From Candidatus Doudnabacteria bacterium (GTDB lineage Bacteria > Patescibacteriota > Doudnabacteria > UBA920): a DNA stretch of 34,188 bases. The stretch covers positions 1-34,188 of the forward strand of contig CAIVSE010000022.1 of assembly GCA_903908535.1 (NCBI GenBank). The letters are read 5' to 3'. This document shows, piece after piece, positions 24,962-33,969 of this stretch. The number at the start of each line of letters is the position of its first letter. Positions within the stretch are counted from its first letter, which is position 1. The position numbers were made by a program, and so were the translations under genes. The notes under the pieces were generated by a model. That model was not told where the DNA came from, ran no database searches, and saw only the letters and a list, made by a program, of their open reading frames with translations.

Positions 24962-25801
24962 ATATTTTTGCTGGTTATCCAGTTGTTCCTGGAATGTTGT
25001 GGCAAATATAGCTTTGCCGGTGGCGGGATCGGTAAGAAAATACAAATAATTTGTCTGCGTGGGGTAAATAGCGGCCATGAGCGAAGACAAAGAGGGGTTG
25101 CAAATGGGCCCGGGCGGCAGGCCTTTGTATAAATAGGTATTGTATGGCGAATCGATTTTAGTGTCCGCAATGCTCACGGACGGGCTGGTGCCTCCGGTAA
25201 CAAAATTGACCGTAGCGTCGCTTTGCAGGGGCATACCCGCGTTGAGGCGGTTGTAAAATAACCCGGCCACCACTCCCCGCTCGGTATCCAGACCGCTGGT
25301 TTCTTTTTCTATAATGGAAGCCATGGTGACAATTTGGAATACGGTCATCCCCTGCTTTTGGGCATCTGCCTGCATTTGCGGCGTAAATTTAACGCTAAAG
25401 TTATCCAAAGCTTTGGTAATTAAAATGGCGCTTTCGTCCGTGTTCGTTGCAGGTTCCGGTAAAAAGTAGGTATCCGGAAATAAAAAACCTTCCAAATCGG
25501 CGGAGGCCGGTTTGGATGCCAATAACGTATAAGCTGAAACATCAAAGTTTTTTTGTTCCGCGAGAAAATTAGTAGAGGTGGCCAGGTGCGGCGCGTCCGC
25601 GCGGTTGGCGTTATAATCTAAATCCGACGCAATTTGGTTATTGTTCCAGCCTTCTATAATTGTGACCCTGGTCTGCGGTGCTTCTGCAGGAACTTGGGCT
25701 GCCGGCGCCGGAGACCTAAATATATGCCGCGTGGCAATCAAAATAATAACTATTAAAACAATAATCCCGCCGGTAATAATGGAAAGAAAGAATTTTTTCA
25801 T
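24950..25801 (-). CDS. mltG: Endolytic murein transglycosylase (YceG/MltG family)
   Basis: MKKFFLSIITGGIIVLIVIILIATRHIF TM; VTIIEGWNNNQIASDL; MASIIEKETSGLDTERGVVAGLFYNRLNAGMPLQSDATVNFVTGG; SPYNTYLYKGLPPGPICNPSLSSLMAAI. Start moved to ATG 25801. Confidence 0.92.
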   Translation of the reverse strand: MKKFFLSIITGGIIVLIVIILIATRHIFRSPAPAAQVPAEAPQTRVTIIEGWNNNQIASDLDYNANRADAPHLATSTNFLAEQKNFDVSAYTLLASKPASADLEGFLFPDTYFLPEPATNTDESAILITKALDNFSVKFTPQMQADAQKQGMTVFQIVTMASIIEKETSGLDTERGVVAGLFYNRLNAGMPLQSDATVNFVTGGTSPSVSIADTKIDSPYNTYLYKGLPPGPICNPSLSSLMAAIYPTQTNYLYFLTDPATGKAIFATTFQEQLDNQQKYLGQ

Positions 25802-25843
25802 AAAACTAAAACGCCCTAGTATTATATACCAAGGCGTCTTAAC

Positions 25844-25863
25844 TGCACAATGGGACCCATTGT
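25844..25863. repeat. Second copy of the 20-bp palindromic motif
   Basis: TGCACAATGGGACCCATTGT; reverse complement of 2641-2660. Confidence 0.9.
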
Positions 25864-25865
25864 GA

Positions 25866-26549
25866 CTACTGTTTATGTGTAAAGCTGTTTTCCACTTCGT
25901 CCAAAACCCTTTTAGCATGGTCCCTGCCGCCCAAGCCAAAGGCCAAACCTCCGGCAATAGCCAGCATGGCCACTACGGCGCGGAACAGGTCCTGCAGGAA
26001 TTCCGTGGCAATCTGCAGTTGCGACAAAGCGGCGATCATGGTAAAAATGATGATAGCCCATTTGGTAATAGTGGCCAGAGCGTGGGCCGAGGCGTGCATA
26101 CCGCTGGCTTTAACCGTGGATTTTACCAAATCGCCAAAAAAGTTGGCGGCGAGAATGCCCAGGAACAAAATGGCTACCGCGATAATGACGTTGCCGGCAT
26201 AAGTCAGAACCTGGTTGTTAAAGAAGTCAGTAACCTCGGTGAGGCCTAAGATGTTGGCTGCGGCCATAATGCTGCCCAAAAAGAAGAACCACTTTACCAG
26301 CCAACCGCCCAAAGCGGAAAGGCTTAACGGCCGGCCGGTGCGTTCGGCTAATTGGCGCATACCCAGCTGGTTGGCCAAATGGTCCAGCTTAATGGCATCT
26401 AAAATCTTTTTTACCAGCTTGCTTAAGAACACTCCAATGACCCAGCCCAGAATTAACACAATAATAGCCGCGATGAGATTGGGCAGCCAGGCCGCGACTT
26501 TATCGTACAGGGTCTGCAGGGCGCTTACGATGGTAAGAGAATAGTTCAT
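25866..26549 (-). CDS. Membrane protein, mechanosensitive-channel-related 'conserved TM helix' family
   Basis: AAWLPNLIAAIIVLILGWVIGVFLSKLVKKIL; AGGLAFGLGGRDHAKRVLDEV (MscS-like Gly-rich TM end). Confidence 0.8.
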   Translation of the reverse strand: MNYSLTIVSALQTLYDKVAAWLPNLIAAIIVLILGWVIGVFLSKLVKKILDAIKLDHLANQLGMRQLAERTGRPLSLSALGGWLVKWFFFLGSIMAAANILGLTEVTDFFNNQVLTYAGNVIIAVAILFLGILAANFFGDLVKSTVKASGMHASAHALATITKWAIIIFTMIAALSQLQIATEFLQDLFRAVVAMLAIAGGLAFGLGGRDHAKRVLDEVENSFTHKQ

Positions 26550-26610
26550 GGTTTTTTGTTTTGTTAACTTTTTTTTAAAACTCCGCCAAATTAAAGCGGA
26601 GTTTCAGTTA

Positions 26611-26883
26611 CTATAGAATTGAATCCTTAGCCTGCTTGGCCACGCGGAATTTAATCACGGTTTTGGCCGGAATTTGGATGGTCGCGCCGGTGGCGGGGTT
26701 CCTGCCCTGGCGCGCGTCGCGGTGCTTTTTTTGTAATTTGCCGAGTCCCGGAATGGTAAACTCGCCTTCCTTCTTAGTCACGGCGTAAGCCATTTCAACA
26801 ATGGCGTCCATGATCTCACTCATTTCTTTCCTGGTTTTGCCCAGCTTGTCGGCAAGCTGCTGCAAAAGTTCTGACTTGGTCAT
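26611..26883 (-). CDS. hup: HU/IHF-family DNA-binding protein
   Basis: MTKSELLQQLADKLGKTRKEMSEIMDAIVEMAYAVTKKEGEFTIPGLGKLQKKHRDARQGRNPATGATIQIPAKTVIKFRVAKQAKD. Confidence 0.95.
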   Translation of the reverse strand: MTKSELLQQLADKLGKTRKEMSEIMDAIVEMAYAVTKKEGEFTIPGLGKLQKKHRDARQGRNPATGATIQIPAKTVIKFRVAKQAKDSIL

Positions 26884-26901
26884 ACTTTTTGTCTCCCTTT
26901 G

Positions 26902-26922
26902 AGCTTTCTTAAAAAGAAAGCT
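26902..26922 (-). promoter_or_regulatory. 5'UTR hairpin directly upstream of the HU Shine-Dalgarno
   Basis: Minus strand AGCTTTCTT-TTT-AAGAAAGCT (9-bp perfect stem) then CAAAGGGAG...ATG. Confidence 0.55.
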
Positions 26923-27081
26923 TAAGTTATTAAGTTCAATAGTATCTTAACAAAATCCCCAATAAAATCAAGTAATTTTTACAAGGGCGCCCCTTGTTTT
27001 GAGGTTTGTAAAGTGTTTTTCTCTTAAATAAGGGTAAATTAACTCACAGGGGCGCCCTATGAATTAAGGTTTATCCACAGG

Positions 27082-28113
27082 CTAAAGTATTAACATACCG
27101 TCGCCAAAGGAAAATAAGCGGAAATTTTTAGCCATGGCTTTTTGGTAAAGCTCCAGCAGTTTTTTCCGTCCGGCCAGGGCCGAGACCAGCATAAGCAGGC
27201 TGGATTTGGGCACGTGGAAGTTGGTGACCATGCCGCCGATCATGTGAAATTTGTAATTTTCGCAAATAAACAGGTTGGTTCGGCCGCGAAGTTTTTTTAA
27301 CTGTCCGTTTTCCGCCGCGGATTCCAGAGTGCGGACAACGGTCGTGCCCACGGCGATAATCGGCCTGCCCTGCTGTTTAGCCAAATTTAGTTTGGCTGCT
27401 GTCTGCTTATCAATGTTATAATCTTCAATGTGGAGGGCCCGGTTTTTAATATTTTTTTCCCGGAGCGGGGCAAAAGTGCCTAAGTTAACATTGAGCGTGA
27501 CAAACTCCGTCCCTATCCCCTGCTTCCTAAGCTTCGCAATCAGCCTTTTGGAAAAATGCAGGGATGCGGTCGGCGCGGCCACGGACAGGCCCGTTTTGGC
27601 GAATACGGATTGATACTCTGTTCTTAACCTATTTTCTTTTAGCACAGGATGTTTAATGTACGGCGGCAAAGGGGTTTTGCCGAATTTGTTTAATATCGCG
27701 CTGATTTTATTGATTGGAAATAATGGTTTAAGAAGATAAAACTGTTCCTGTCTGGACAGAACCCGAAAATAGGGTTTGGATTTTATGCTTAAGGCGTCCC
27801 CGGTATTTAATTTTCTGTCCGCTAAAATTTTCACCGATTTTTTATTGTGCCCGATATACAAAACTTCTGCCTTGCCGCCGGTTTCCTTAGTGACCAGCAG
27901 GCGCGCCGGTACGACTTTGGTTTGGTTAAAGACCAAAATGGCATTTTTGGGCAGGTATTTGCCCAAATTGGCAAAGGTATCAAAAAGCACCTGTTTGCCT
28001 TTGAGGCGATAAATTAACAGCCTGGCGGTGTCGCGCGGATGCGCCGGAGCCTGGGCGATTAGCTGTTTGGGGAAACTGTAACCGTATTGGGAGAGAAGCT
28101 TATTAAAATTCAT
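27082..28113 (-). CDS. queA: S-adenosylmethionine:tRNA ribosyltransferase-isomerase
   Basis: LIAQAPAHPRDTARLLIY, NAILVFNQTKVVPARLL, VAAPTASLHFSKRLI, TNFHVPKSSLLMLVSALAGR. Start moved to ATG 28113. Confidence 0.93.
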   Translation of the reverse strand: MNFNKLLSQYGYSFPKQLIAQAPAHPRDTARLLIYRLKGKQVLFDTFANLGKYLPKNAILVFNQTKVVPARLLVTKETGGKAEVLYIGHNKKSVKILADRKLNTGDALSIKSKPYFRVLSRQEQFYLLKPLFPINKISAILNKFGKTPLPPYIKHPVLKENRLRTEYQSVFAKTGLSVAAPTASLHFSKRLIAKLRKQGIGTEFVTLNVNLGTFAPLREKNIKNRALHIEDYNIDKQTAAKLNLAKQQGRPIIAVGTTVVRTLESAAENGQLKKLRGRTNLFICENYKFHMIGGMVTNFHVPKSSLLMLVSALAGRKKLLELYQKAMAKNFRLFSFGDGMLIL

Positions 28114-28181
28114 AATGATATTCCGCCAGACTGTTAATTTTTCCTTTAGCACCTCACCAAGTCCTTTTTCCAGACACGTTC

Positions 28182-28343
28182 GGTTTTCTCCAGCGGAAAA
28201 CCTCTCTCATAACTTTGTCCAAAAACTTTATTTTACAGCTTCAAAATAAAGACCAAGCTTTTTGGCCAAAGTTAAGGTCTGGCTTCATTTTCCCTGTTAC
28301 AGCAGGAGCCGAATTCATTTTTAAGAACGTGTTCTGAAAAATG
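28182..28343 (-). ncRNA. Structured intergenic region upstream of queA (three hairpins); possible leader RNA
   Basis: GGTTTTC(N7)GAAAACC (28182-28202); long imperfect palindrome AACTTTGTCCAAAA...CTTTATTTT...AAAATAAAG...TTTTGGCCAAAGTT (28211-28273); CATTTTTAAGAAC..GTTCTGAAAAATG (28316-28343). Confidence 0.4.
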
Positions 28344-28375
28344 AGACGGCGACAAATTAGAGAAAAATGAGGGCG

Positions 28376-29056
28376 CTATTTAAAGGTCGTTGATTCTGCC
28401 ATGCTTTCAAAATCGTTTATGGACTCAAAGTCCTTGGCCTCAAATGTCCCGTACCAAACAAAGCTGTGGCCGGATTTAACAAAACTGTAGACTATAATCT
28501 GCGAAGACTGGTATTGCGTCTCCTGGCTGGACAAAATTTCCTTGGACATTTTCAGCCCGTTGACTGTGGCTGTGGAAGACGCCGTCACCGTAGTGCTGGC
28601 CACGCTGAAATCCGGGTCATCCATCAGAAGTAAAAAATACGAATTGTTTTGCCCCTGCATGATAATTTGGAAGGTATCCCGCGAGCCTTTGTAGGCCTGG
28701 GAAGGCGGCAGCTGGTAGCCCAGACTTTCCGTGTTATCCAAAATTTTATCAGCGGGCGGAAAAATAAAACTAAAACCGTATTCCTGGCTGGTGTAGAGGT
28801 CCCAGCCGGAAGCCGCGTCAGCGCCGATGACCGGCTTTTGGACAATCCGGTATTTAATGTCCCCGCCCGAAGGCGTGTATGAGGCCACCCGCTGGGCGGC
28901 TGTACTCAATTGCGGCAGTGGCCGGCCCTGCAGAGCCGGTTGTGCTCCTGCGGCTGAAGGGCCATGGATTTGGGCGCGGAACCTGGACCCTAAATAGATG
29001 AGGCCGGCGGCAACAACGGCTAAAATAATTATGACTATAATTTTATTTTTGTTCAT
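28376..29056 (-). CDS. Membrane-anchored hypothetical protein
   Basis: N-terminal TM MNKNKIIVIIILAVVAAGLIYLGSRF; PsbP-like wording 'GWDLYTSQEYGFSFIFPP'. Start moved to ATG 29056. Confidence 0.7.
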   Translation of the reverse strand: MNKNKIIVIIILAVVAAGLIYLGSRFRAQIHGPSAAGAQPALQGRPLPQLSTAAQRVASYTPSGGDIKYRIVQKPVIGADAASGWDLYTSQEYGFSFIFPPADKILDNTESLGYQLPPSQAYKGSRDTFQIIMQGQNNSYFLLLMDDPDFSVASTTVTASSTATVNGLKMSKEILSSQETQYQSSQIIVYSFVKSGHSFVWYGTFEAKDFESINDFESMAESTTFK

Positions 29057-29126
29057 AATGGGCTTTTTTGTCCGTACAAATAGTGTGTCAAGGGCAAAAA
29101 TTTGCTCCAGCTGTGGATAACTTGTT

Positions 29127-29513
29127 TTAAAATAATACCCCCAACGTTTCCTTAACTTTTTTAACCACGTCATCCAGTCCCCAGTTGCTTTTTATCAGAT
29201 AACCCAGGCGTTTGTCCGTGGCCAGAAGGCTTTCATTCTCTTCGGAATCGCTCAAATTGCTCAAAATTAAAACAGGGACGTTTTGGCCCCATTTGTTTTC
29301 GCGCAGCTTTTTGAGCATCTGCAGGCCGTCCATGGAAGGCATAATAATGTCCAGCACGATAATGTCTGGTTTATGTTTTAGGGCGGCTTTCAGGCCTTCG
29401 CTCCCGTCGGCCGCGGTCAGCGCCAAGAAACCCTCGCGCGTGAATTTATCGGCCAATACCTGAAGCAGAGCCCTTTCATCTTCCACAATAAGTATGCTCA
29501 AGCCTTTTTTCAT
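29127..29513 (-). CDS. Response regulator receiver protein (CheY-like)
   Basis: LSILIVEDERALLQVL, PDIIVLDIIMPSMDGLQMLKKLR, VLILSNLSD. Confidence 0.92.
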   Translation of the reverse strand: MKKGLSILIVEDERALLQVLADKFTREGFLALTAADGSEGLKAALKHKPDIIVLDIIMPSMDGLQMLKKLRENKWGQNVPVLILSNLSDSEENESLLATDKRLGYLIKSNWGLDDVVKKVKETLGVLF

Positions 29514-29525
29514 GGTCTGGTAGTA

Positions 29526-31148
29526 TTATACACTATGTTTGATTGGGAGAGTAACGGTAAAAGTCGTCCCCTCATCTTCTTTTGACGTAAAGGAAATTTT
29601 GCCCTGGCAGAGGTCTACAAACGATTTGACCAGGTAGAGGCCCAGGCCGCTGCCTCCGGCATCCAGTTTGGCCACGTTGTCGGCGCGGAACAGCTTGGAA
29701 AAAATTTTGGGTTGCTGTTGTTTGGGGATGCCGTGGCCGTTGTCCTTGACTATCAGCCGCAACAGGCCGGGTTTTTGTATATCCATGCTTAGTTCAATTT
29801 TACCGCCTGGCGGCGTGTATTTGATGGCATTGGTTATCAGGTTCTGTAAAATTACGCGCAATATTTTTTGGTCGGCTTCCAAACAGCCAAGGCCTTTGCC
29901 ATAAGCTTCCTTCAAGGCCTGTTTTTTCTCCCGCAGCAGCGGCTGGATTTCCCGTACGACTTCTTTACCCAGTTCCATGGCATCAATGCTCGAGAGTTTT
30001 ATGGTCATGGTCCCCAGCTCAATGCGGGAAACGTTCAAAAAGTCGTAAATCATATGGATCATTTTTCGATTGGTGTCCCTAATTTGATGAAGATATTTTT
30101 TTTGGGCCCGGTTCAGGCTGCCCATTTCTTCCTTGACCAGCGCCTCGGTATACCAGTTGATGGTCGAGAGCGGCGTGCGCAGCTGATGCGAGGCAAGGGA
30201 GATAAGCTCGGTCTTGGCGCGGTCAACTTCCCGTTCCTGGCTGATGTCGCGGAAGACCTGGATGGAGCCGATAATCCTGTCGTTTAAAATAATGGGCGTG
30301 GCCGTGATGGAACACGGAATTTGCCTGCGGCTGTTTGTGATAAAGGAATAAGCACTGGTGGTTATACGGCGGCCTCCCTTCAGCGACAGATAAGTCGGGC
30401 GGTGTTCCATCGGGACCGGCTGGTTTTTGTGGTCGACCAGTTTTTGAGAATCATAAAGCGACTTGCCCAGAATTTCATTTTTGTCCCGGTCGAGAAGTGC
30501 CACTGCCGCGGGGTTGGCCAGCACAACCACACCGGCCCTGTCCGTGGCAATTAGACCTTCGCCAATACTGGTTAAAATGGCTTTGTTGCTGGCCTTGTCG
30601 CGCTTGAGTTTTTTATTAATACTTTTGAGCTGACTGGTTTTTTTGTCCACCAGGTTTTCCATATTTGTATAAAGGCGGTTAATGGTAATGGCCTGGGCCG
30701 CGCCCGTGCCCAAAGCCGCGCATAGGCTTTTTTCTTCTTCAGAAAATTGGTGCGGTCCGCGGTAACACAAAATAATGTTGCCATAACTGCGGTTTTTATA
30801 AATCATTGGCACAGCCGCCACTCCGCGCATATTGGTAAGAGCGTCTTTTTTTATATAAGGGGCGGTTTTCACGTCCATGACAAAAATTGGCCGGCCCTTT
30901 ATCTGGACGCGGGCGTTTATGCCTCCGGTTTTCCGGGGTGGCCTGGGCACATAGGGCGTCTTGGGGCTGGTGTAAGCCAAATTAAAATCATTTTTGCCCT
31001 GGCTTTTGTACCAGCCAAAACCATAAGCCGCGCCAATAATTTTTATGCCTGCTTTAGCAAATTTTTTTATAATTTCAGCTTCATTTTTGGCATTTAAAGA
31101 TTCCAACGAAGCGTCATTTAAAATCTTAATTTTTCCTGCGATAGTCAT
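29526..31148 (-). CDS. Sensor histidine kinase (GAF-like, PAS, HisKA, HATPase_c)
   Basis: LISLASHQLRTPLSTINWYTE (H-box), LITNAIKYTPPGG (N-box), VKDNGHGIPK, GGSGLGLYLVKSFVDL. Start moved to ATG 31148. Confidence 0.93.
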   Translation of the reverse strand: MTIAGKIKILNDASLESLNAKNEAEIIKKFAKAGIKIIGAAYGFGWYKSQGKNDFNLAYTSPKTPYVPRPPRKTGGINARVQIKGRPIFVMDVKTAPYIKKDALTNMRGVAAVPMIYKNRSYGNIILCYRGPHQFSEEEKSLCAALGTGAAQAITINRLYTNMENLVDKKTSQLKSINKKLKRDKASNKAILTSIGEGLIATDRAGVVVLANPAAVALLDRDKNEILGKSLYDSQKLVDHKNQPVPMEHRPTYLSLKGGRRITTSAYSFITNSRRQIPCSITATPIILNDRIIGSIQVFRDISQEREVDRAKTELISLASHQLRTPLSTINWYTEALVKEEMGSLNRAQKKYLHQIRDTNRKMIHMIYDFLNVSRIELGTMTIKLSSIDAMELGKEVVREIQPLLREKKQALKEAYGKGLGCLEADQKILRVILQNLITNAIKYTPPGGKIELSMDIQKPGLLRLIVKDNGHGIPKQQQPKIFSKLFRADNVAKLDAGGSGLGLYLVKSFVDLCQGKISFTSKEDEGTTFTVTLPIKHSV

Positions 31149-31176
31149 AAGCGATGTGAGTGAAAAAAGTTTATTT

Positions 31177-31210
31177 AAAAAAATGGGGCGGAGACAGTAT
31201 GCCCCCGCCC
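31177..31210 (-). terminator. Probable intrinsic terminator after the methyltransferase-like gene
   Basis: Minus strand GGGCGG...CCGCCC then CATTTTTTT. Confidence 0.6.
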
Positions 31211-31212
31211 GG

Positions 31213-32025
31213 TCAGTCCGGTTGGCCAATGGCCAGCCAGGTTAGGTTCTGACAGTCAAAATATCGCCACAGTGTATCCTTATCAAAGGTTTTGGCGTTC
31301 AGTATCCGGGCTCCCGGCGCCACTTCCTGGATGGGCTCCATAATATCCAACAACGTGTAAGGGAAGCTGGTCTTATACTGGTAGCCGTAATTGAGATCCG
31401 GGACGTGGTGGATGAGGATAATTAACCGGCCCGATTCCGTGATCAGCGTGGCCATATTCCTTAAAATTTTATCCAGCCGCTTTTTGCCGTAGTGGTAGAG
31501 TAACCGCCCGACTTTGCACCCGGAATAGAGCCTGGGATTGAAGCTTCCGGAAGCCACAATTTCTTCCAGATCGCCGAATTCAACAAAGTGCCGGGGATCC
31601 CTTAATTCAAGGCCACACAGGTCCTTGCGGCGATAGGTATTTTTGATGCGCCTAATAGTTTTGTCCCGCGCCGGTTTGACAATATCCCTGATTTCCAAGT
31701 CAAAGCCTAGCTTGAGCGCGTCCGCCACATAGCCGCTGTCATCGCCGTGGCCGCAACCAGCATGAAGAAAGGTCTTATCCCTGACTGTATCGCCCTGATG
31801 CTGTTTCATAAAGTGCAGGTATGGCAACATGAATTTGCGGTCATGCATGAAGTAGCGCGTGCCCTCCCTCTGGTATTCAAGCGGGGTTATCCCCTGTTGC
31901 CTTCTGGTGGTCGGAGCCATGGCAAATGGCTCGGTTACATAAGGCGTCCAATACTCTATGGCCTTCTGTAGATCCGCAGAAATCTCCATTGTCTGTTCAA
32001 CAGTCTGTATTAATTGAGCCTTCAT
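31213..32025 (-). CDS. SAM-dependent methyltransferase-like protein
   Basis: TFLHAGCGHGDDSGYVADAL (motif I), DLEIRDIV, ESGRLIILIHHV. SD GGAGG-AACAA before ATG 32025. Confidence 0.6.
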   Translation of the reverse strand: MKAQLIQTVEQTMEISADLQKAIEYWTPYVTEPFAMAPTTRRQQGITPLEYQREGTRYFMHDRKFMLPYLHFMKQHQGDTVRDKTFLHAGCGHGDDSGYVADALKLGFDLEIRDIVKPARDKTIRRIKNTYRRKDLCGLELRDPRHFVEFGDLEEIVASGSFNPRLYSGCKVGRLLYHYGKKRLDKILRNMATLITESGRLIILIHHVPDLNYGYQYKTSFPYTLLDIMEPIQEVAPGARILNAKTFDKDTLWRYFDCQNLTWLAIGQPD

Positions 32026-32153
32026 TTGTTCCTCCATTTTCGCGCTTTCCGCGCGCGATATCGTATTTATAGTGACATATTCCGCTTTCGCAGTCAATGA
32101 GTATGGACATGAGCAAAAAATCGTCTTATAATTATATTTCTCAAGGAGGTTAA

Positions 32154-33155
32154 ATGTATACAAAGATTCACCGTCTCCCAATTAGTTTTCGCACTCTTCG
32201 GCGTAACGATTTTTCCAAAGATGCCCTCTATGTTCTTAAAACGGCAATTGATGCCGCTTATTTGGCCATATGGGCGCGCAAAAGATGGATGGGCAAGAAC
32301 CTTAATTTCATTAGAATCAAAGCCGACAAAACTTACGCCACCTGGGGCGATGTCCTGGTCGCGCACCATGTTGTAGGCAGGCTCAAAAGGCGTTTTAATG
32401 TCTTTGCTATTACCGAGGAGTTTCCCGGCCGAAAATTCAAAAGCATTTGTGCCACGGAAATTAACTATGATCGCCTCTTTTCGGCCCAGGTCGGTGGGGT
32501 ACTGGACGGCATTGACGGTACGCTGTTTTATATCCTCAACAGTGGCAGGCCGTTTAACTTCAGTATTTGGTTTGGTTTGGCCCGTCGCGGCCAGCCGTGG
32601 TGCAGCGTCTTTGTGGAAGTTGGTTCGGGCATGACGGGGATTTTGGAAATAGCCATAGCCGAGTCCAGCCGCGGGGCCTGGCTTTATAAACCCGATTGCC
32701 TATGGAAAAGGCTGCGGGCCGCCCCATGGGATGGCCGCCAAACCGTTAATATTACCCATGGCTTGCCTTTTCGCGATAAGAGGTTTGACCGATTTGCCGA
32801 TTTCCTCTCCGGACCGGCTTTTCGTGGTCAGCCGCCCAAAGTCAGGGAAATTATTCCCATTGGCCGGGCGGTCATTGATGTCATCACCGGCAAGGACCAA
32901 TTGTTTTCACACGCCCTGTTGCCTCCATGGGATTGGTATCCGGCCTGCTTGTTCCTTAAAGAAGCCGGTTACTCACAGCATTGGTACCGGATTGACCGTT
33001 TAGGCGTCCCCTATTCTTTAGAGGGACATCCCAGACAGTCTGACTACGCCCCGGCCAGCAGGCTGTGCATGAATATTGGTGTTAAGGCATTTGTAAAGAT
33101 TGTCAGGAATTTTTTGTCGAAGGAGGCGGGGAAACCATTTTTTGCTTCGGAGTAA
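32154..33155 (+). CDS. Inositol monophosphatase / CysQ-like phosphatase family protein
   Basis: FNVFAITEEF, VLDGIDGTLFYI (DxxDGT), WDWYPACLFLKEAG (WDxxA..E.G); SD AAGGAGG. Confidence 0.75.
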   Translation: MYTKIHRLPISFRTLRRNDFSKDALYVLKTAIDAAYLAIWARKRWMGKNLNFIRIKADKTYATWGDVLVAHHVVGRLKRRFNVFAITEEFPGRKFKSICATEINYDRLFSAQVGGVLDGIDGTLFYILNSGRPFNFSIWFGLARRGQPWCSVFVEVGSGMTGILEIAIAESSRGAWLYKPDCLWKRLRAAPWDGRQTVNITHGLPFRDKRFDRFADFLSGPAFRGQPPKVREIIPIGRAVIDVITGKDQLFSHALLPPWDWYPACLFLKEAGYSQHWYRIDRLGVPYSLEGHPRQSDYAPASRLCMNIGVKAFVKIVRNFLSKEAGKPFFASE

Positions 33156-33170
33156 TTTTTTCCGGGGTTG

Positions 33171-33199
33171 CCAGGCTGCTTTTGCAGCCTGGTTTTTTT
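33171..33199 (+). terminator. Intrinsic terminator
   Basis: CCAGGCTGC-TTTT-GCAGCCTGG followed by TTTTTTT. Confidence 0.88.
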
Positions 33200-33599
33200 A
33201 CGCTTGTAACAGCTCGTAAACTTTTAAAGTTTGGTTAATCTTATCCACTAATTCGGCCATGGACCAATGGCTTTTTACAATATGTTCTATGACGCCTTTT
33301 TTGGCCTGTAAAATGTGGGTAATTTTTTCCACTTCGCTCAGGTTGGAGATGATAATAACCGGGATGTTTTCCGTCTGCCTGTTGCCGCGGAGTTTTTTCA
33401 GCATGCTCACGCCGTCCATGTCCGGCATAATAATGTCCAGTAAAATTAAATCCGGCATATGCCGGTTAACGGCCTGCAGGCCTTCCAGGCCGTTTTTGGC
33501 CTGCCATACCAAAAAGCCTTCCCGGGTTAATTTCTCGGCCAACACGCCGAGCAGGGCGGCTTCATCTTCTACAATCAAAATATGTTTTTTTCTCTCCAT
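33198..33599 (-). CDS. Response regulator receiver protein (CheY-like)
   Basis: KHILIVEDEAALLGVLAEKLTREGF, PDLILLDIIMPDMDGVSMLKKLR, VIIISNLSE. Confidence 0.92.
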   Translation of the reverse strand: MERKKHILIVEDEAALLGVLAEKLTREGFLVWQAKNGLEGLQAVNRHMPDLILLDIIMPDMDGVSMLKKLRGNRQTENIPVIIISNLSEVEKITHILQAKKGVIEHIVKSHWSMAELVDKINQTLKVYELLQA

Positions 33600-33699
33600 G
33601 GGTTAATATATTTAAATTCAAGTATATGTTATATGGGACGCTGGGGTTTTGGGAAACTGTCGGTTCTATAACATAAATCCCGACCAAAGTCGGGACTTA

Positions 33700-33773
33700 T
33701 GGCGGGGGCGGAAGGAGTCGGACCCTCGCACTTGGTTTTGGAGACCAATGTACTACCGTTATACGACGCCCCC
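33700..33773 (-). tRNA. tRNA-Trp (anticodon CCA), CCA tail encoded
   Basis: Reverse complement folds as GGGGGCG...TTGGT-CTCCAAA-ACCAA...CGCCCCC-G-CCA. Confidence 0.92.
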
Positions 33774-33794
33774 AGAAAGTAACTGCTAAGGCCT

Positions 33795-33950
33795 TTATTT
33801 GGTTTCTTTGTGCAAGGTCTGTTTTTTGCAGAACTTACAGAATTTTTTAAGCTCCAAACGTTTTTGGGTGTTTTTTTTGTTCTTTTTGGTCTGGTAATTT
33901 AAATTGTGGCAGACCGTGCATTCCAGGTTGATGAGATTGTCTTGGGACAT
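33795..33950 (-). CDS. rpmG: 50S ribosomal protein L33 (absent from supplied ORF track)
   Basis: [51 protein letters not shown], with CxxC pairs. Confidence 0.92.
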   Translation of the reverse strand: MSQDNLINLECTVCHNLNYQTKKNKKNTQKRLELKKFCKFCKKQTLHKETK

Positions 33951-33969
33951 AGGGATAAATTAATTATGT

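Noticed and set aside
25811-25839. ACGCC...GGCGT inverted repeat as a terminator for mltG or its neighbour
   Set aside because: Short stem with a long AT-rich loop containing TATAAT, and no clear T tract; more likely mltG promoter context.
28182-28343. preQ1 riboswitch upstream of queA
   Set aside because: Position is suggestive, but no recognisable preQ1 aptamer signature was found by eye; kept only as an unnamed structured region.
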